Shown here: piece by piece, positions 1 through 5,058 of the stretch
Layout: every line of letters starts with the position of its first letter
How positions within the stretch are numbered: the stretch's first letter is position 1
Assembly: GCA_017442765.1 (NCBI GenBank)
Contig: JAFRZC010000244.1
Span: 1-5,058, forward strand
From: Prevotella sp.
Lineage (GTDB): Bacteria; Bacteroidota; Bacteroidia; Bacteroidales; Bacteroidaceae
DNA: 5,058 nucleotides
Direction of reading: 5' to 3'
Position numbers and translations under genes: made by a program
Notes under the pieces: model-generated
What the model saw: the letters and a program-made list of their open reading frames with translations, nothing else
What the model was told of the DNA's origin: nothing
Database searches by the model: none

Positions 1-1103
1 AATGGGGCGGCAAGTACCAGTGTCAGGAAATCTCGGCCAAGAAGGGCCAGGGTGTTCAGGAACTGTTGGAGAAGGTGCTGCTCGAGGCCGAGATGCTCGA
101 CCTCAAGGCCAATCCCAACCGCAAGGGCACGGGTTCCATCATCGAGTCGTCGCTCGACAAGGGTCGTGGCTATGTCTCTACGGTGCTTGTGTCGAACGGA
201 ACGTTGAAGGTTGGTGACAATGTCATCGCCGGTACCAGCTATGGGCGTATCAAGGCCATGTTCAACGAGCGCAACCAGCGCATCGAGGAGGCGCGTCCGG
301 CTGAGCCCGCCATCATTCTCGGACTCAACGGAGCCCCGACAGCCGGCGACACGTTCCACGTGCTCGACACTGAGCAGGAGGCCCGTGACATCGCCAACAA
401 GCGACTGCAGCTGCAACGCGAGCAGGGCTTGCGCACGCAGAAAAAGTTTACGCTCGACGACATCTCCCACCGCATCGCACTCGGCGAGTTCCACGAGCTC
501 AACATCATTGTCAAGGGCGACACCGACGGAAGTATCGAGGCTCTCAGCGACTCGTTCCTCAAACTCTCTACGGAGAAGGTTCAGGTCAACGTCATCAACA
601 AGGCCGTCGGTCAGATCAGCGAGAACGACGTGATGCTCGCCTCGGCCTCTGATGCCATCATCGTCTGCTTCCAGGTGCGTCCGTCGGCCGAGGCCCGCAA
701 GGCCGCTGACCGCGAGGGCGTGGATATCAACACCTACTCGATTATCTACGATGCCATCGACGACATCAAGTCCACCATGGTCGGTATGCTCGACAAGGTG
801 AAGAAGGAGATTGTCACCGGCCAGGTAGAGGTGAAGCAGGTCTTCAAAATCTCGAAGGTCGGAACCGTTGCCGGCGGTCTTGTTACCGAGGGCAAGGTAC
901 ACAACAAGGACAAAGGCCGTGTGGTTCGCGACGGTATCGTCATCCACACCGCACCCATCGACGCGCTCAAGCGCTACAAGGACGATGTCAAGGAGGTGGC
1001 TGCGGGCTTCGAGTGCGGTCTCTCTCTCGTCAACTTCAACGATATTCAGGAAGGCGACATCATCGAGACCTTCACCGAGATAGAGGTGGAGCAGAAGCTG
1101 TGA
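1..1103 (+). CDS. infB: Translation initiation factor IF-2, C-terminal part (5' truncated by window edge)
   Basis: IF-2 is the cytoplasmic GTPase that brings initiator fMet-tRNA to the 30S subunit and promotes 50S joining. The reading frame is open from base 3 and gives 366 residues before the TGA at 1101-1103; the N-terminal region and most of the G domain lie upstream of the window. Visible in order: the end of the G domain with the G5 motif ([10 protein letters not shown], about residues 9-18); the EF-Tu-like domain II ([20 protein letters not shown] onward, with VGDNVIAG and YGRIKAMF); the linker and domain III ([24 protein letters not shown] to about residue 245, including [19 protein letters not shown]); and the C-terminal fMet-tRNA-binding C2 domain ([21 protein letters not shown], then RYKDDVKEV and the conserved [17 protein letters not shown]). 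The protein ends in EVEQKL, a normal IF-2 end. No frameshift or missing block is seen. The next gene starts 11 nt downstream with no terminator between, so read-through into it is likely. Confidence 0.97.
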   Translation, partial: WGGKYQCQEISAKKGQGVQELLEKVLLEAEMLDLKANPNRKGTGSIIESSLDKGRGYVSTVLVSNGTLKVGDNVIAGTSYGRIKAMFNERNQRIEEARPAEPAIILGLNGAPTAGDTFHVLDTEQEARDIANKRLQLQREQGLRTQKKFTLDDISHRIALGEFHELNIIVKGDTDGSIEALSDSFLKLSTEKVQVNVINKAVGQISENDVMLASASDAIIVCFQVRPSAEARKAADREGVDINTYSIIYDAIDDIKSTMVGMLDKVKKEIVTGQVEVKQVFKISKVGTVAGGLVTEGKVHNKDKGRVVRDGIVIHTAPIDALKRYKDDVKEVAAGFECGLSLVNFNDIQEGDIIETFTEIEVEQKL

Positions 1104-1114
1104 GTTCAGTCAGG

Positions 1115-3550
1115 ATGAAGCGGTTTGTCGGTATATTGCTGACGCTCTTTTCGGTCTTCGTCTGCGAGGCAGGGGAGGTCGGCAGGGTGGCTTCGCCCGA
1201 CGGGCGCAACGTTGTCGTCCTTCAATTAGACGATGCCGGCTCGCCCACCTATACCCTCAGCCGCGACGGTAGCGAGCTGATTGCATCGTCGATGCTGGGG
1301 ATGGAAACCTCGCGCGGCAATTTTTTCACGGGGCTGACATCAGTCAGGAGCGTAACGCTGGAGACTAACGAGACCTACACGCTCCCCGTAGGAAAGACCA
1401 GCACCTACGTCAACCATTACAAGGAGCTGCGGGCGCAGTTCATCAAAGACGACTACACCATGACGGTGCAGATGCGCGTCTATGACGACGGGCTCGCTTT
1501 TCGCTATCAGTTTGCCGGAAGGCTGAGTCTGCAAGCGAAAGCCGACTCCTCGCAGGTGTGCATTCCCAAGTGCAGCAAGATATGGGCGTTGCCCTATGTC
1601 AACCACTACGAGGGTCACTACACCGGGCGCACCTGGGCGGGCACTGTGAGCGCGGCGGAGAGAGCCTGTGCACCCGTGTTGGTCAAGACCTCTTTGGGAA
1701 ACGACAGCTGGTGTCTGATTACCGATGCCGCAGTCGATGCGCGTTTCTGCACATCCTCCATCACGTTCGGCACTGCCGCCGAGAAAGGCAAGTTCAAGTA
1801 TTTCCTCGAAGGCTCGCCCAACAACCGTCTGCCCTACGAGACTCCCTGGCGCGTGGTTTTCATCGGCTCGCTGACCGACATGGTCGAGTCAACGCTCTGC
1901 GAGAACCTGAATCCGCCGACGGCCTACGACGATACGAGCTGGATTCGTCCGGGACTGTCGTCGTGGGACTGGGGAGGTCTGGACGGGCGCCAGACGAAGG
2001 ACCTTGAGGTAATCAAGGAATTTATCGACATGGCGGCCAAGATGGGCTGGCCCTACTTCACCCTCGACGACGGATGGGACGGTGCGCCCTACGACCTGAC
2101 GGCCGTGACCTCATATGCAGAGGAGAGGGGGGTAAAATGTTTCATCTGGTCGCACCAGAACCGCTTTCAGAACAGCGAGACGCAGATTCGCTCCATCCTT
2201 CAAGACTGGAAGAGCAAGGGCTTCGTCGGCGCGAAGATAGATTTCTTCGAGGACGACAGCCAGTCGATGATGAGCAAATACGACAAACTGCTCCGTGTGG
2301 CGGGCGAGCTGCAGTTCATGTTGAATTTCCACGGTTGCACCAAGCCCAGCGGCCTGCGGCGCACCTATCCGCATTTCCTCTCATGCGAGGCGGTCTATGG
2401 CAACGAGCAATATTACTACAACAGCACGGCCACGCCTGCCACGCACAACATCAGCCTGGCCTTCACCCGCAACGTCGTCGGCCCGATGGAATATACGCCC
2501 GTCGAGTTTGCCCGTCGCGACGGGGTCATCCGCCACACAACCACGTGGAGCCATCAGGTGGCATTGGCCATCATCTTCGAGTCGGCCATCCAGACCATTG
2601 CCGACAGTGGCGACAACATTATCTACAACACCGCGGCCCCGCTGCTGAGCACTCTGCCTGCCGCATGGGACGAGACGCGCTGCCTCGAGGCCAACGCCGA
2701 CAATTTTGTCACTGTCGCGCGCCGGCAAGGCGACGACTGGTATGTCGGCAGCGTGAGCTCCCGCTTGCGCACGCTCTCCCTGCCCTTCGACTTCCTCGGC
2801 AGCGGCACCTACACCGCGCAGATCTACAAGGACGGCACCTGCCCCTCTGACATCCAGTACGAGGAAAAGAGCGTTACCCGGGCTTCCACGCTCAGCTTGC
2901 TGGTGAAAGCCAGCGGCGGTGTCAGCATCCGGCTGTCGAAACAGCCTGTCCGACAGCCCGCCCCCTTTGTCTTAGAGGCGGAGAAAGCAACCTTCAAGGG
3001 TGGCATCACCACCGAGACCGACGGCGACGGCAACTGCTCGGGCGGGAAATATGTGGGATGGGTAGGCTCCGGCAACACCGTCACGTTCAAGTTCGACGCA
3101 CCCGCCGAGGGCGTTTACGACCTCACCCTTTTCTTCATCACGATGGAAGACCGCGACTGCTACATTCAGGTGAACAACGGCGAGAAGACGTACTACTCGC
3201 TGAAAAGCAACGGCTTCAGCTGGAACAGCGACGGACTGGCCTGCCACACCGTGCAGGTGACACTTCCGCAGGGGGCAAGCACCATCGCCATCGGCAACGA
3301 CAACGGCTACGCCCCCAATTTCGACCGCATACAGCTTGCCCGCTCGCGCTACGAGAATCCCGCTACGGGGATAATGGCTCCCCTCCAACTCCGGCCCCGC
3401 CCGGCCTCCCCCGGGGGAGGAGAGGGGAAAAGCGCAGCCTACGACCTGCAAGGAAGGAAGATCGCTGGCAATCCCTCATCCTTCATCTCTCATCCCTCAT
3501 CCCAAAAGGATATCTTCATCGTTGGCGGGAAAAAGATTGTCGTGAGGTGA
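1115..3550 (+). CDS. Secreted GH97 glycoside hydrolase, probable retaining alpha-galactosidase type, with C-terminal CBM35/6-like module and sorting tail
   Basis: Encodes 811 residues. The frame is open back to 1013 inside infB, but ATG 1115 gives a clean signal peptide (MKRF, hydrophobic GILLTLFSVFV, likely cleavage after CEA at residue 19); no strong Shine-Dalgarno is present. The GH97 N-terminal beta-sandwich spans about 24-275 and includes YETPWRV near 241-247. The (beta/alpha)8 domain spans about 280-560, starting at SSWDWGG (W284), with FTLDDGWD following. In GH97, as I recall, retaining alpha-galactosidases use an Asp nucleophile and a Glu acid/base 55 residues later (D415/E470 in BtGalGal97A), whereas inverting SusB has a base Glu (E508) in an 'HE' motif. 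Here D376 (KIDFF) and E431 (YGNE) are exactly 55 apart, and G407 (NFHG) stands where SusB has E508, so the retaining branch fits. E425 would match a calcium ligand. A GH97 C-terminal sandwich (about 565-615) is followed by a CBM35/CBM6-like module (about 618-742, EAE at 621, NFDRIQL at 735). The tail (YDLQGRKI, then IVGGKKIVVR) resembles Bacteroidetes type IX secretion or anchoring tails. The substrate is inferred; related alpha-glycosides or beta-L-arabinopyranosides are possible. Confidence 0.92.
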   Translation: MKRFVGILLTLFSVFVCEAGEVGRVASPDGRNVVVLQLDDAGSPTYTLSRDGSELIASSMLGMETSRGNFFTGLTSVRSVTLETNETYTLPVGKTSTYVNHYKELRAQFIKDDYTMTVQMRVYDDGLAFRYQFAGRLSLQAKADSSQVCIPKCSKIWALPYVNHYEGHYTGRTWAGTVSAAERACAPVLVKTSLGNDSWCLITDAAVDARFCTSSITFGTAAEKGKFKYFLEGSPNNRLPYETPWRVVFIGSLTDMVESTLCENLNPPTAYDDTSWIRPGLSSWDWGGLDGRQTKDLEVIKEFIDMAAKMGWPYFTLDDGWDGAPYDLTAVTSYAEERGVKCFIWSHQNRFQNSETQIRSILQDWKSKGFVGAKIDFFEDDSQSMMSKYDKLLRVAGELQFMLNFHGCTKPSGLRRTYPHFLSCEAVYGNEQYYYNSTATPATHNISLAFTRNVVGPMEYTPVEFARRDGVIRHTTTWSHQVALAIIFESAIQTIADSGDNIIYNTAAPLLSTLPAAWDETRCLEANADNFVTVARRQGDDWYVGSVSSRLRTLSLPFDFLGSGTYTAQIYKDGTCPSDIQYEEKSVTRASTLSLLVKASGGVSIRLSKQPVRQPAPFVLEAEKATFKGGITTETDGDGNCSGGKYVGWVGSGNTVTFKFDAPAEGVYDLTLFFITMEDRDCYIQVNNGEKTYYSLKSNGFSWNSDGLACHTVQVTLPQGASTIAIGNDNGYAPNFDRIQLARSRYENPATGIMAPLQLRPRPASPGGGEGKSAAYDLQGRKIAGNPSSFISHPSSQKDIFIVGGKKIVVR
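3380..3427. repeat. GC-rich palindromic element inside the glycosidase tail coding region
   Basis: Positions 3405-3420 form a perfect 16-bp palindrome (CCTCCCCCGGGGGAGG), flanked by outer arms CCCCTC (3380-3385) and GAGGGG (3422-3427). In frame it encodes a Pro/Arg then Gly-rich stretch (about residues 756-771, LRPRPASPGGGEGK) between the carbohydrate-binding module and the YDLQGRKI tail motif, where no conserved structure is expected. A sequence of similar design lies in sufB (4291-4333). I infer an inserted dispersed element kept in frame, not a functional domain. Confidence 0.6.
3472..3503 (+). repeat. Heptamer tandem repeat (TCCCTCA)n within the glycosidase tail
   Basis: Four consecutive 7-mers, TCCCTCA, TCCTTCA, TCTCTCA and TCCCTCA, followed by a partial TCCC, are read as the sequence NPSSFISHPSS inside the C-terminal tail. 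Seven is not a multiple of three, so gain or loss of one unit would shift the frame and destroy the final IVGGKKIVVR motif. The copies are imperfect, which lowers slippage rates. Confidence 0.75.
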
Positions 3551-3575
3551 GCGTTAAGAAGTGTTAACCGCCGGT

Positions 3576-3596
3576 GCGAAACATATATGTCTCACC
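3576..3596 (+). repeat. CGAAACATATAT motif, copy 1 (forward)
   Basis: GCGAAACATATATGTCTCACC, identical to copy 2 (3697-3717) except for one base (G for C at 3589). It lies between the glycosidase stop codon and the terminator hairpin, and is the first of four copies across 3576-3804. Confidence 0.8.
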
Positions 3597-3600
3597 GCGT

Positions 3601-3642
3601 GAAGTGTTAAAACGGAATTTTCGTTTTAACACTTCGTTTTTT
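3601..3642 (+). terminator. Rho-independent terminator downstream of the glycosidase gene
   Basis: A perfect 14-bp inverted repeat, GAAGTGTTAAAACG (3601-3614) and CGTTTTAACACTTC (3622-3635), is separated by a 7-nt loop and followed at 3637-3642 by six T residues. It starts 51 nt after the glycosidase stop codon and probably ends the infB-glycosidase transcript. The stem is AT-rich for a terminator but long. The left-arm sequence GAAGTGTTAA also occurs as a lone direct repeat at 3558-3567. Confidence 0.8.
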
Positions 3643-3697
3643 GCTTCCGGAGTGACGAAAATTGCCTTTTCGGTGCCGAGAAGCCATCTGTTATTTG

Positions 3698-3737
3698 CGA
3701 AACATATATCTCTCACCTGCAAGAGATATATGTTTCG
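3698..3737. repeat. CGAAACATATAT motif, copies 2 and 3, forming a 16-bp perfect hairpin
   Basis: CGAAACATATATCTCT (3698-3713) and its exact reverse complement AGAGATATATGTTTCG (3722-3737) flank an 8-nt loop (3714-3721). No T-run follows, so it does not look like a terminator. Copy 3 reads TATGTTTC on the + strand, one base off the Bacteroidetes -7 consensus TAnnTTTG. Confidence 0.85.
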
Positions 3738-3743
3738 GATCCC

Positions 3744-3780
3744 GAAAGACCGTCTTTCAGGTTGCGAAAGACCGTCTTTT
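3744..3780. repeat. Duplicated 15-nt palindrome GAAAGACCGTCTTTC
   Basis: GAAAGAC-C-GTCTTTC occurs at 3744-3758 with perfect 7-bp arms and a single central base. Its second copy at 3766-3780 (GAAAGACCGTCTTTT) is offset by 22 bp and differs in the last base. The spacing is close to two helical turns, which would suit cooperative binding of a dimeric protein, but it may simply be an internal part of the repeat cluster. Confidence 0.75.
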
Positions 3781-3786
3781 GCAAGC

Positions 3787-3804
3787 GAGAGATATATGTT
3801 TCGG
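3787..3804 (-). repeat. CGAAACATATAT motif, copy 4 (reverse)
   Basis: GAGAGATATATGTTTCGG is the reverse complement of copy 2 over 17 nt (3698-3714 against 3787-3803). With copy 2 it could form an alternative, longer-range stem enclosing copy 3 and the two GAAAGAC palindromes. Confidence 0.8.
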
Positions 3805-3942
3805 AAAGGAAGAGGGATAAAAGACGAAAGGTGAGGGTTGTATGTCGCTGTCTTGCAGCTACTTGCAAAAAATCTTCGCTACGGTCTTTTCTCGCTCCCG
3901 GTGGACGGGAACGCCCCCCAGCCGTTTTCGTGCGCTCAGAGC
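3805..3942. other. Intergenic sequence without identified gene
   Basis: The + strand is open in two frames here (short ORFs from 3762 and 3838), but neither shows a recognisable motif and the second runs across the sufB start. A minor inverted repeat TCCCG/CGGGA lies at 3896-3910. I see no tRNA, no known riboswitch pattern and no promoter box. It may be the non-palindromic part of the repeat cluster or an unrecognised leader or RNA. Confidence 0.4.
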
Positions 3943-3980
3943 ATGTTAAAATTTTGCCGGCACCGGCCGTTTTTTAACAT
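3943..3980. repeat. Nested inverted repeat upstream of the sufB promoter (terminator-like)
   Basis: Outer arms ATGTTAAAA (3943-3951) and TTTTAACAT (3972-3980) are perfect 9-bp complements. Inside them sits a GC-rich inverted repeat GCCGG/CCGGC (3956-3967), followed by six T residues (3970-3975). It could act as a terminator insulating sufB from upstream transcription, or as a regulatory hairpin. It ends 29 nt before the -7 box. The GTTAAAA core is shared with the terminator arm at 3601-3614. Confidence 0.6.
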
Positions 3981-3989
3981 TTCGCATCC

Positions 3990-4017
3990 GTCAATTGTCA
4001 ATTATTTTGTATCTTTG
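3990..4017 (+). promoter_or_regulatory. Bacteroidetes-type promoter of sufB with GTCAATT duplication
   Basis: TATCTTTG at 4010-4017 matches the Bacteroidetes primary-sigma -7 consensus TAnnTTTG exactly. No good -33 TTTG is seen at the usual distance; the nearest TTG (3995-3997) is too close. Just upstream are two tandem 7-mers, GTCAATT GTCAATT (3990-4003), which also contain the palindrome AATTG-T-CAATT (3993-4003). The box ends 8 nt before the sufB ATG. Confidence 0.75.
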
Positions 4018-4025
4018 CACTCCGT

Positions 4026-5058
4026 ATGGCAGACAACAGCAATGCCTTTGTGCGGCAGGTGGCCGAGAAAAAGTATGAGTATGGCTTCGCGACCGATGTT
4101 CAGACCGAGATTATCGACAGGGGTCTGAGCGAGGATGTCGTGCGGCTGATCTCGCAGAAGAAGGACGAGCCCGAATGGCTGCTCGACTTCCGGCTGCGGG
4201 CGTTCCGCCATTGGCAGACCATGGAGCAGCCCACATGGGGGCATGTCCATCTGCCCGACATCGACTATCAGGCCATCAGCTACTATGCAGCCCCCTCCCA
4301 GCCTACCCCTGAGCCCTCCCAGCAGGGAGGGGGAGCTTCTGGCGAGCAGGCCATTGACCCCAAGCTGATGGAGACCTTCGACAAGCTGGGCATCCCCCTC
4401 GAGGAGCGGCTCGCGCTGAGCGGCAACACCGCCGTCGATGCCATCATGGACTCTGTCTCGGTAAAGACAACCTTCAAGGAGAAACTGCGCGAGAAGGGTG
4501 TCATCTTCTGCTCCATCGGTGAGGCCATCAAGGAGCACGGCGACCTGGTACGCCAGTACATCGGTTCTGTCGTGCCCTACCGCGACAACTTCTACGCCGC
4601 CCTCAACAGCGCCGTCTTCAGCGACGGTTCATTCGTGTATATCCCCAAGGGCGTGCGATGCCCGATGGAGCTCAGTTCCTACTTCCGTATCAACGCCCGT
4701 AACACCGGTCAGTTTGAGCGCACGCTCATCGTGGCCGATGACGACTCCTACGTCAGCTATCTGGAGGGCTGTACGGCACCTATGCGCGACGAGAACCAGC
4801 TGCATGCCGCCATCGTCGAGATTATCGTGATGGACCGTGCCGAGGTGAAGTACTCGACCGTACAGAACTGGTATCCTGGCGATGAAAACGGTAAAGGTGG
4901 TGTGCTGAATCTGGTAACTAAACGTGGCGATTTGCGTGGTGTGGACTCTAAACTCTCCTGGACTCAGGTTGAAACGGGTTCCGCCATTACTTGGAAATAT
5001 CCGTCGTGCATCCTGCGTGGCGATAATTCTCAGGCAGAGTTCTATAGTGTGGCTGTGA
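4026..5058 (+). CDS. sufB: Fe-S cluster assembly scaffold protein SufB, N-terminal 344 residues (3' truncated by window edge)
   Basis: SufB is the core scaffold subunit of the cytoplasmic SufBC2D complex, on which Fe-S clusters are built with sulfur from SufS. The frame is open from ATG 4026 to the window end; the terminal TGA at 5056-5058 is out of frame. Visible family blocks are [13 protein letters not shown] (about 49-61), [13 protein letters not shown] and [29 protein letters not shown] (about 205-223), [37 protein letters not shown], and [18 protein letters not shown] with LRGDNS. The family is usually about 470-495 residues, so roughly the last 130 are missing, including the C-terminal Cys and Glu known to be needed for cluster assembly in E. 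coli SufB. Residues 90-107 form a Pro/Gln/Gly-rich insert between [10 protein letters not shown] and [23 protein letters not shown], encoded by a palindromic element. Codon use changes sharply from residue 279 on. No Shine-Dalgarno precedes the start, which lies 8 nt after a -7 box. sufC and sufD would be expected downstream. Confidence 0.96.
   Translation, partial: MADNSNAFVRQVAEKKYEYGFATDVQTEIIDRGLSEDVVRLISQKKDEPEWLLDFRLRAFRHWQTMEQPTWGHVHLPDIDYQAISYYAAPSQPTPEPSQQGGGASGEQAIDPKLMETFDKLGIPLEERLALSGNTAVDAIMDSVSVKTTFKEKLREKGVIFCSIGEAIKEHGDLVRQYIGSVVPYRDNFYAALNSAVFSDGSFVYIPKGVRCPMELSSYFRINARNTGQFERTLIVADDDSYVSYLEGCTAPMRDENQLHAAIVEIIVMDRAEVKYSTVQNWYPGDENGKGGVLNLVTKRGDLRGVDSKLSWTQVETGSAITWKYPSCILRGDNSQAEFYSVAV
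4291..4333. repeat. GC-rich inverted repeat inside the sufB coding region
   Basis: CCCCCTCCC (4291-4299) and GGGAGGGGG (4325-4333) are perfect 9-bp complements; an inner CCCTCCC (4314-4320) can pair with GGGAGGG (4325-4331) in an alternative hairpin. It encodes [14 protein letters not shown] in a variable linker of SufB. The layout (pyrimidine-rich CCCCTCC block, short spacer, CCTCCC, then G-rich complement) parallels the element at 3380-3427 in the glycosidase tail. Confidence 0.65.

Noticed and set aside
1013..1114. Upstream extension of the glycosidase frame into infB
   Set aside because: The extension encodes an Arg-rich stretch overlapping infB, while ATG 1115 gives a typical signal peptide directly at the N-terminus.
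1127..1167. Lipoprotein signal for the glycosidase (C17 after a hydrophobic segment)
   Set aside because: The residue before the Cys is Val, preceded by Phe, which does not fit a lipobox; signal peptidase I cleavage after A19 is more plausible.
2074..2850. Long alternative-frame ORF (258 residues) within the glycosidase gene
   Set aside because: Arg/His/Pro-rich composition typical of a frame-shifted GC-rich gene; the GH97 frame has full domain support.
3576..3804. Possible CRISPR array because of repeated 17-21 nt motifs
   Set aside because: Copies alternate in orientation, the spacing is irregular and no cas genes are nearby; the pattern is inverted-repeat, not an array.
3574..3834. An 86-residue ORF with repeated RYMFR-like segments in the intergenic region
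   Set aside because: Its peptide is simply the translation of the inverted and direct DNA repeats and of the terminator hairpin; it has no promoter or domain, and the repeats explain the openness of the frame.
3838..4128. A 96-residue ORF overlapping the start of sufB
   Set aside because: It covers the hairpin and promoter, then continues out of frame through 100 nt of clear sufB coding sequence; no recognisable motif.
4002..4538. A 178-residue ORF on the minus strand opposite sufB
   Set aside because: Antisense shadow caused by the high third-position GC of sufB; no recognisable protein family.
5056..5058. TGA at the window end as the sufB stop codon
   Set aside because: It is out of frame (the frame reads GTG at 5055-5057, then A), and the protein would lack its conserved C-terminal third.

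Overview
The window looks like a chromosomal segment of a GC-rich Bacteroidales bacterium, most likely Prevotella-like (Prevotellaceae or a close relative). Four things point there. The proteins have Bacteroidetes character. A TAnnTTTG-type promoter box lies in front of sufB. A secreted GH97 glycosidase ends in a short 'YDLQGRKI...IVGGKKIVVR' tail of the Prevotella/Bacteroides type. infB and sufB sit close together, an arrangement I recall from Bacteroidales genomes. No 16S or other taxonomic marker is present, so the assignment is inference.

Layout, all genes on the + strand: (1) the 3' part of infB (translation initiation factor IF-2), cut by the left edge. (2) After only 11 nt, a complete 811-codon gene for a secreted GH97 glycoside hydrolase. 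It has a signal peptide, the GH97 domains, a C-terminal carbohydrate-binding (CBM35/CBM6-like) module and a sorting-type tail. Its active-site residues match the retaining (alpha-galactosidase) branch of GH97, not the inverting SusB branch. (3) A 475-nt intergenic region (3551-4025) with no convincing gene but much structure: a 14-bp-stem terminator, four copies of a 17-nt CGAAACATATATCTCTC motif in both orientations, a duplicated GAAAGACCGTCTTTC palindrome, a nested hairpin, a short heptamer duplication and the sufB promoter. (4) The first 344 codons of sufB (Fe-S cluster assembly scaffold), running off the right edge.

infB and the glycosidase gene are probably co-transcribed and end at the terminator near 3601-3642. 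sufB has its own promoter, so close to the ATG that the transcript should have almost no 5' leader. Only infB and sufB are housekeeping genes. The glycosidase is an accessory polysaccharide-degradation gene without SusC/SusD partners in view, and it looks like an intruder between them.

I did not find a clearly new system. The points most worth a second look are GC-rich palindromic insertions of similar design inside two unrelated coding sequences, a 7-nt tandem repeat in the glycosidase tail that could shift the frame, the intergenic repeat cluster, the near-leaderless sufB promoter, and an abrupt codon-usage change inside sufB at about 4860 that suggests recombination or a chimeric assembly.
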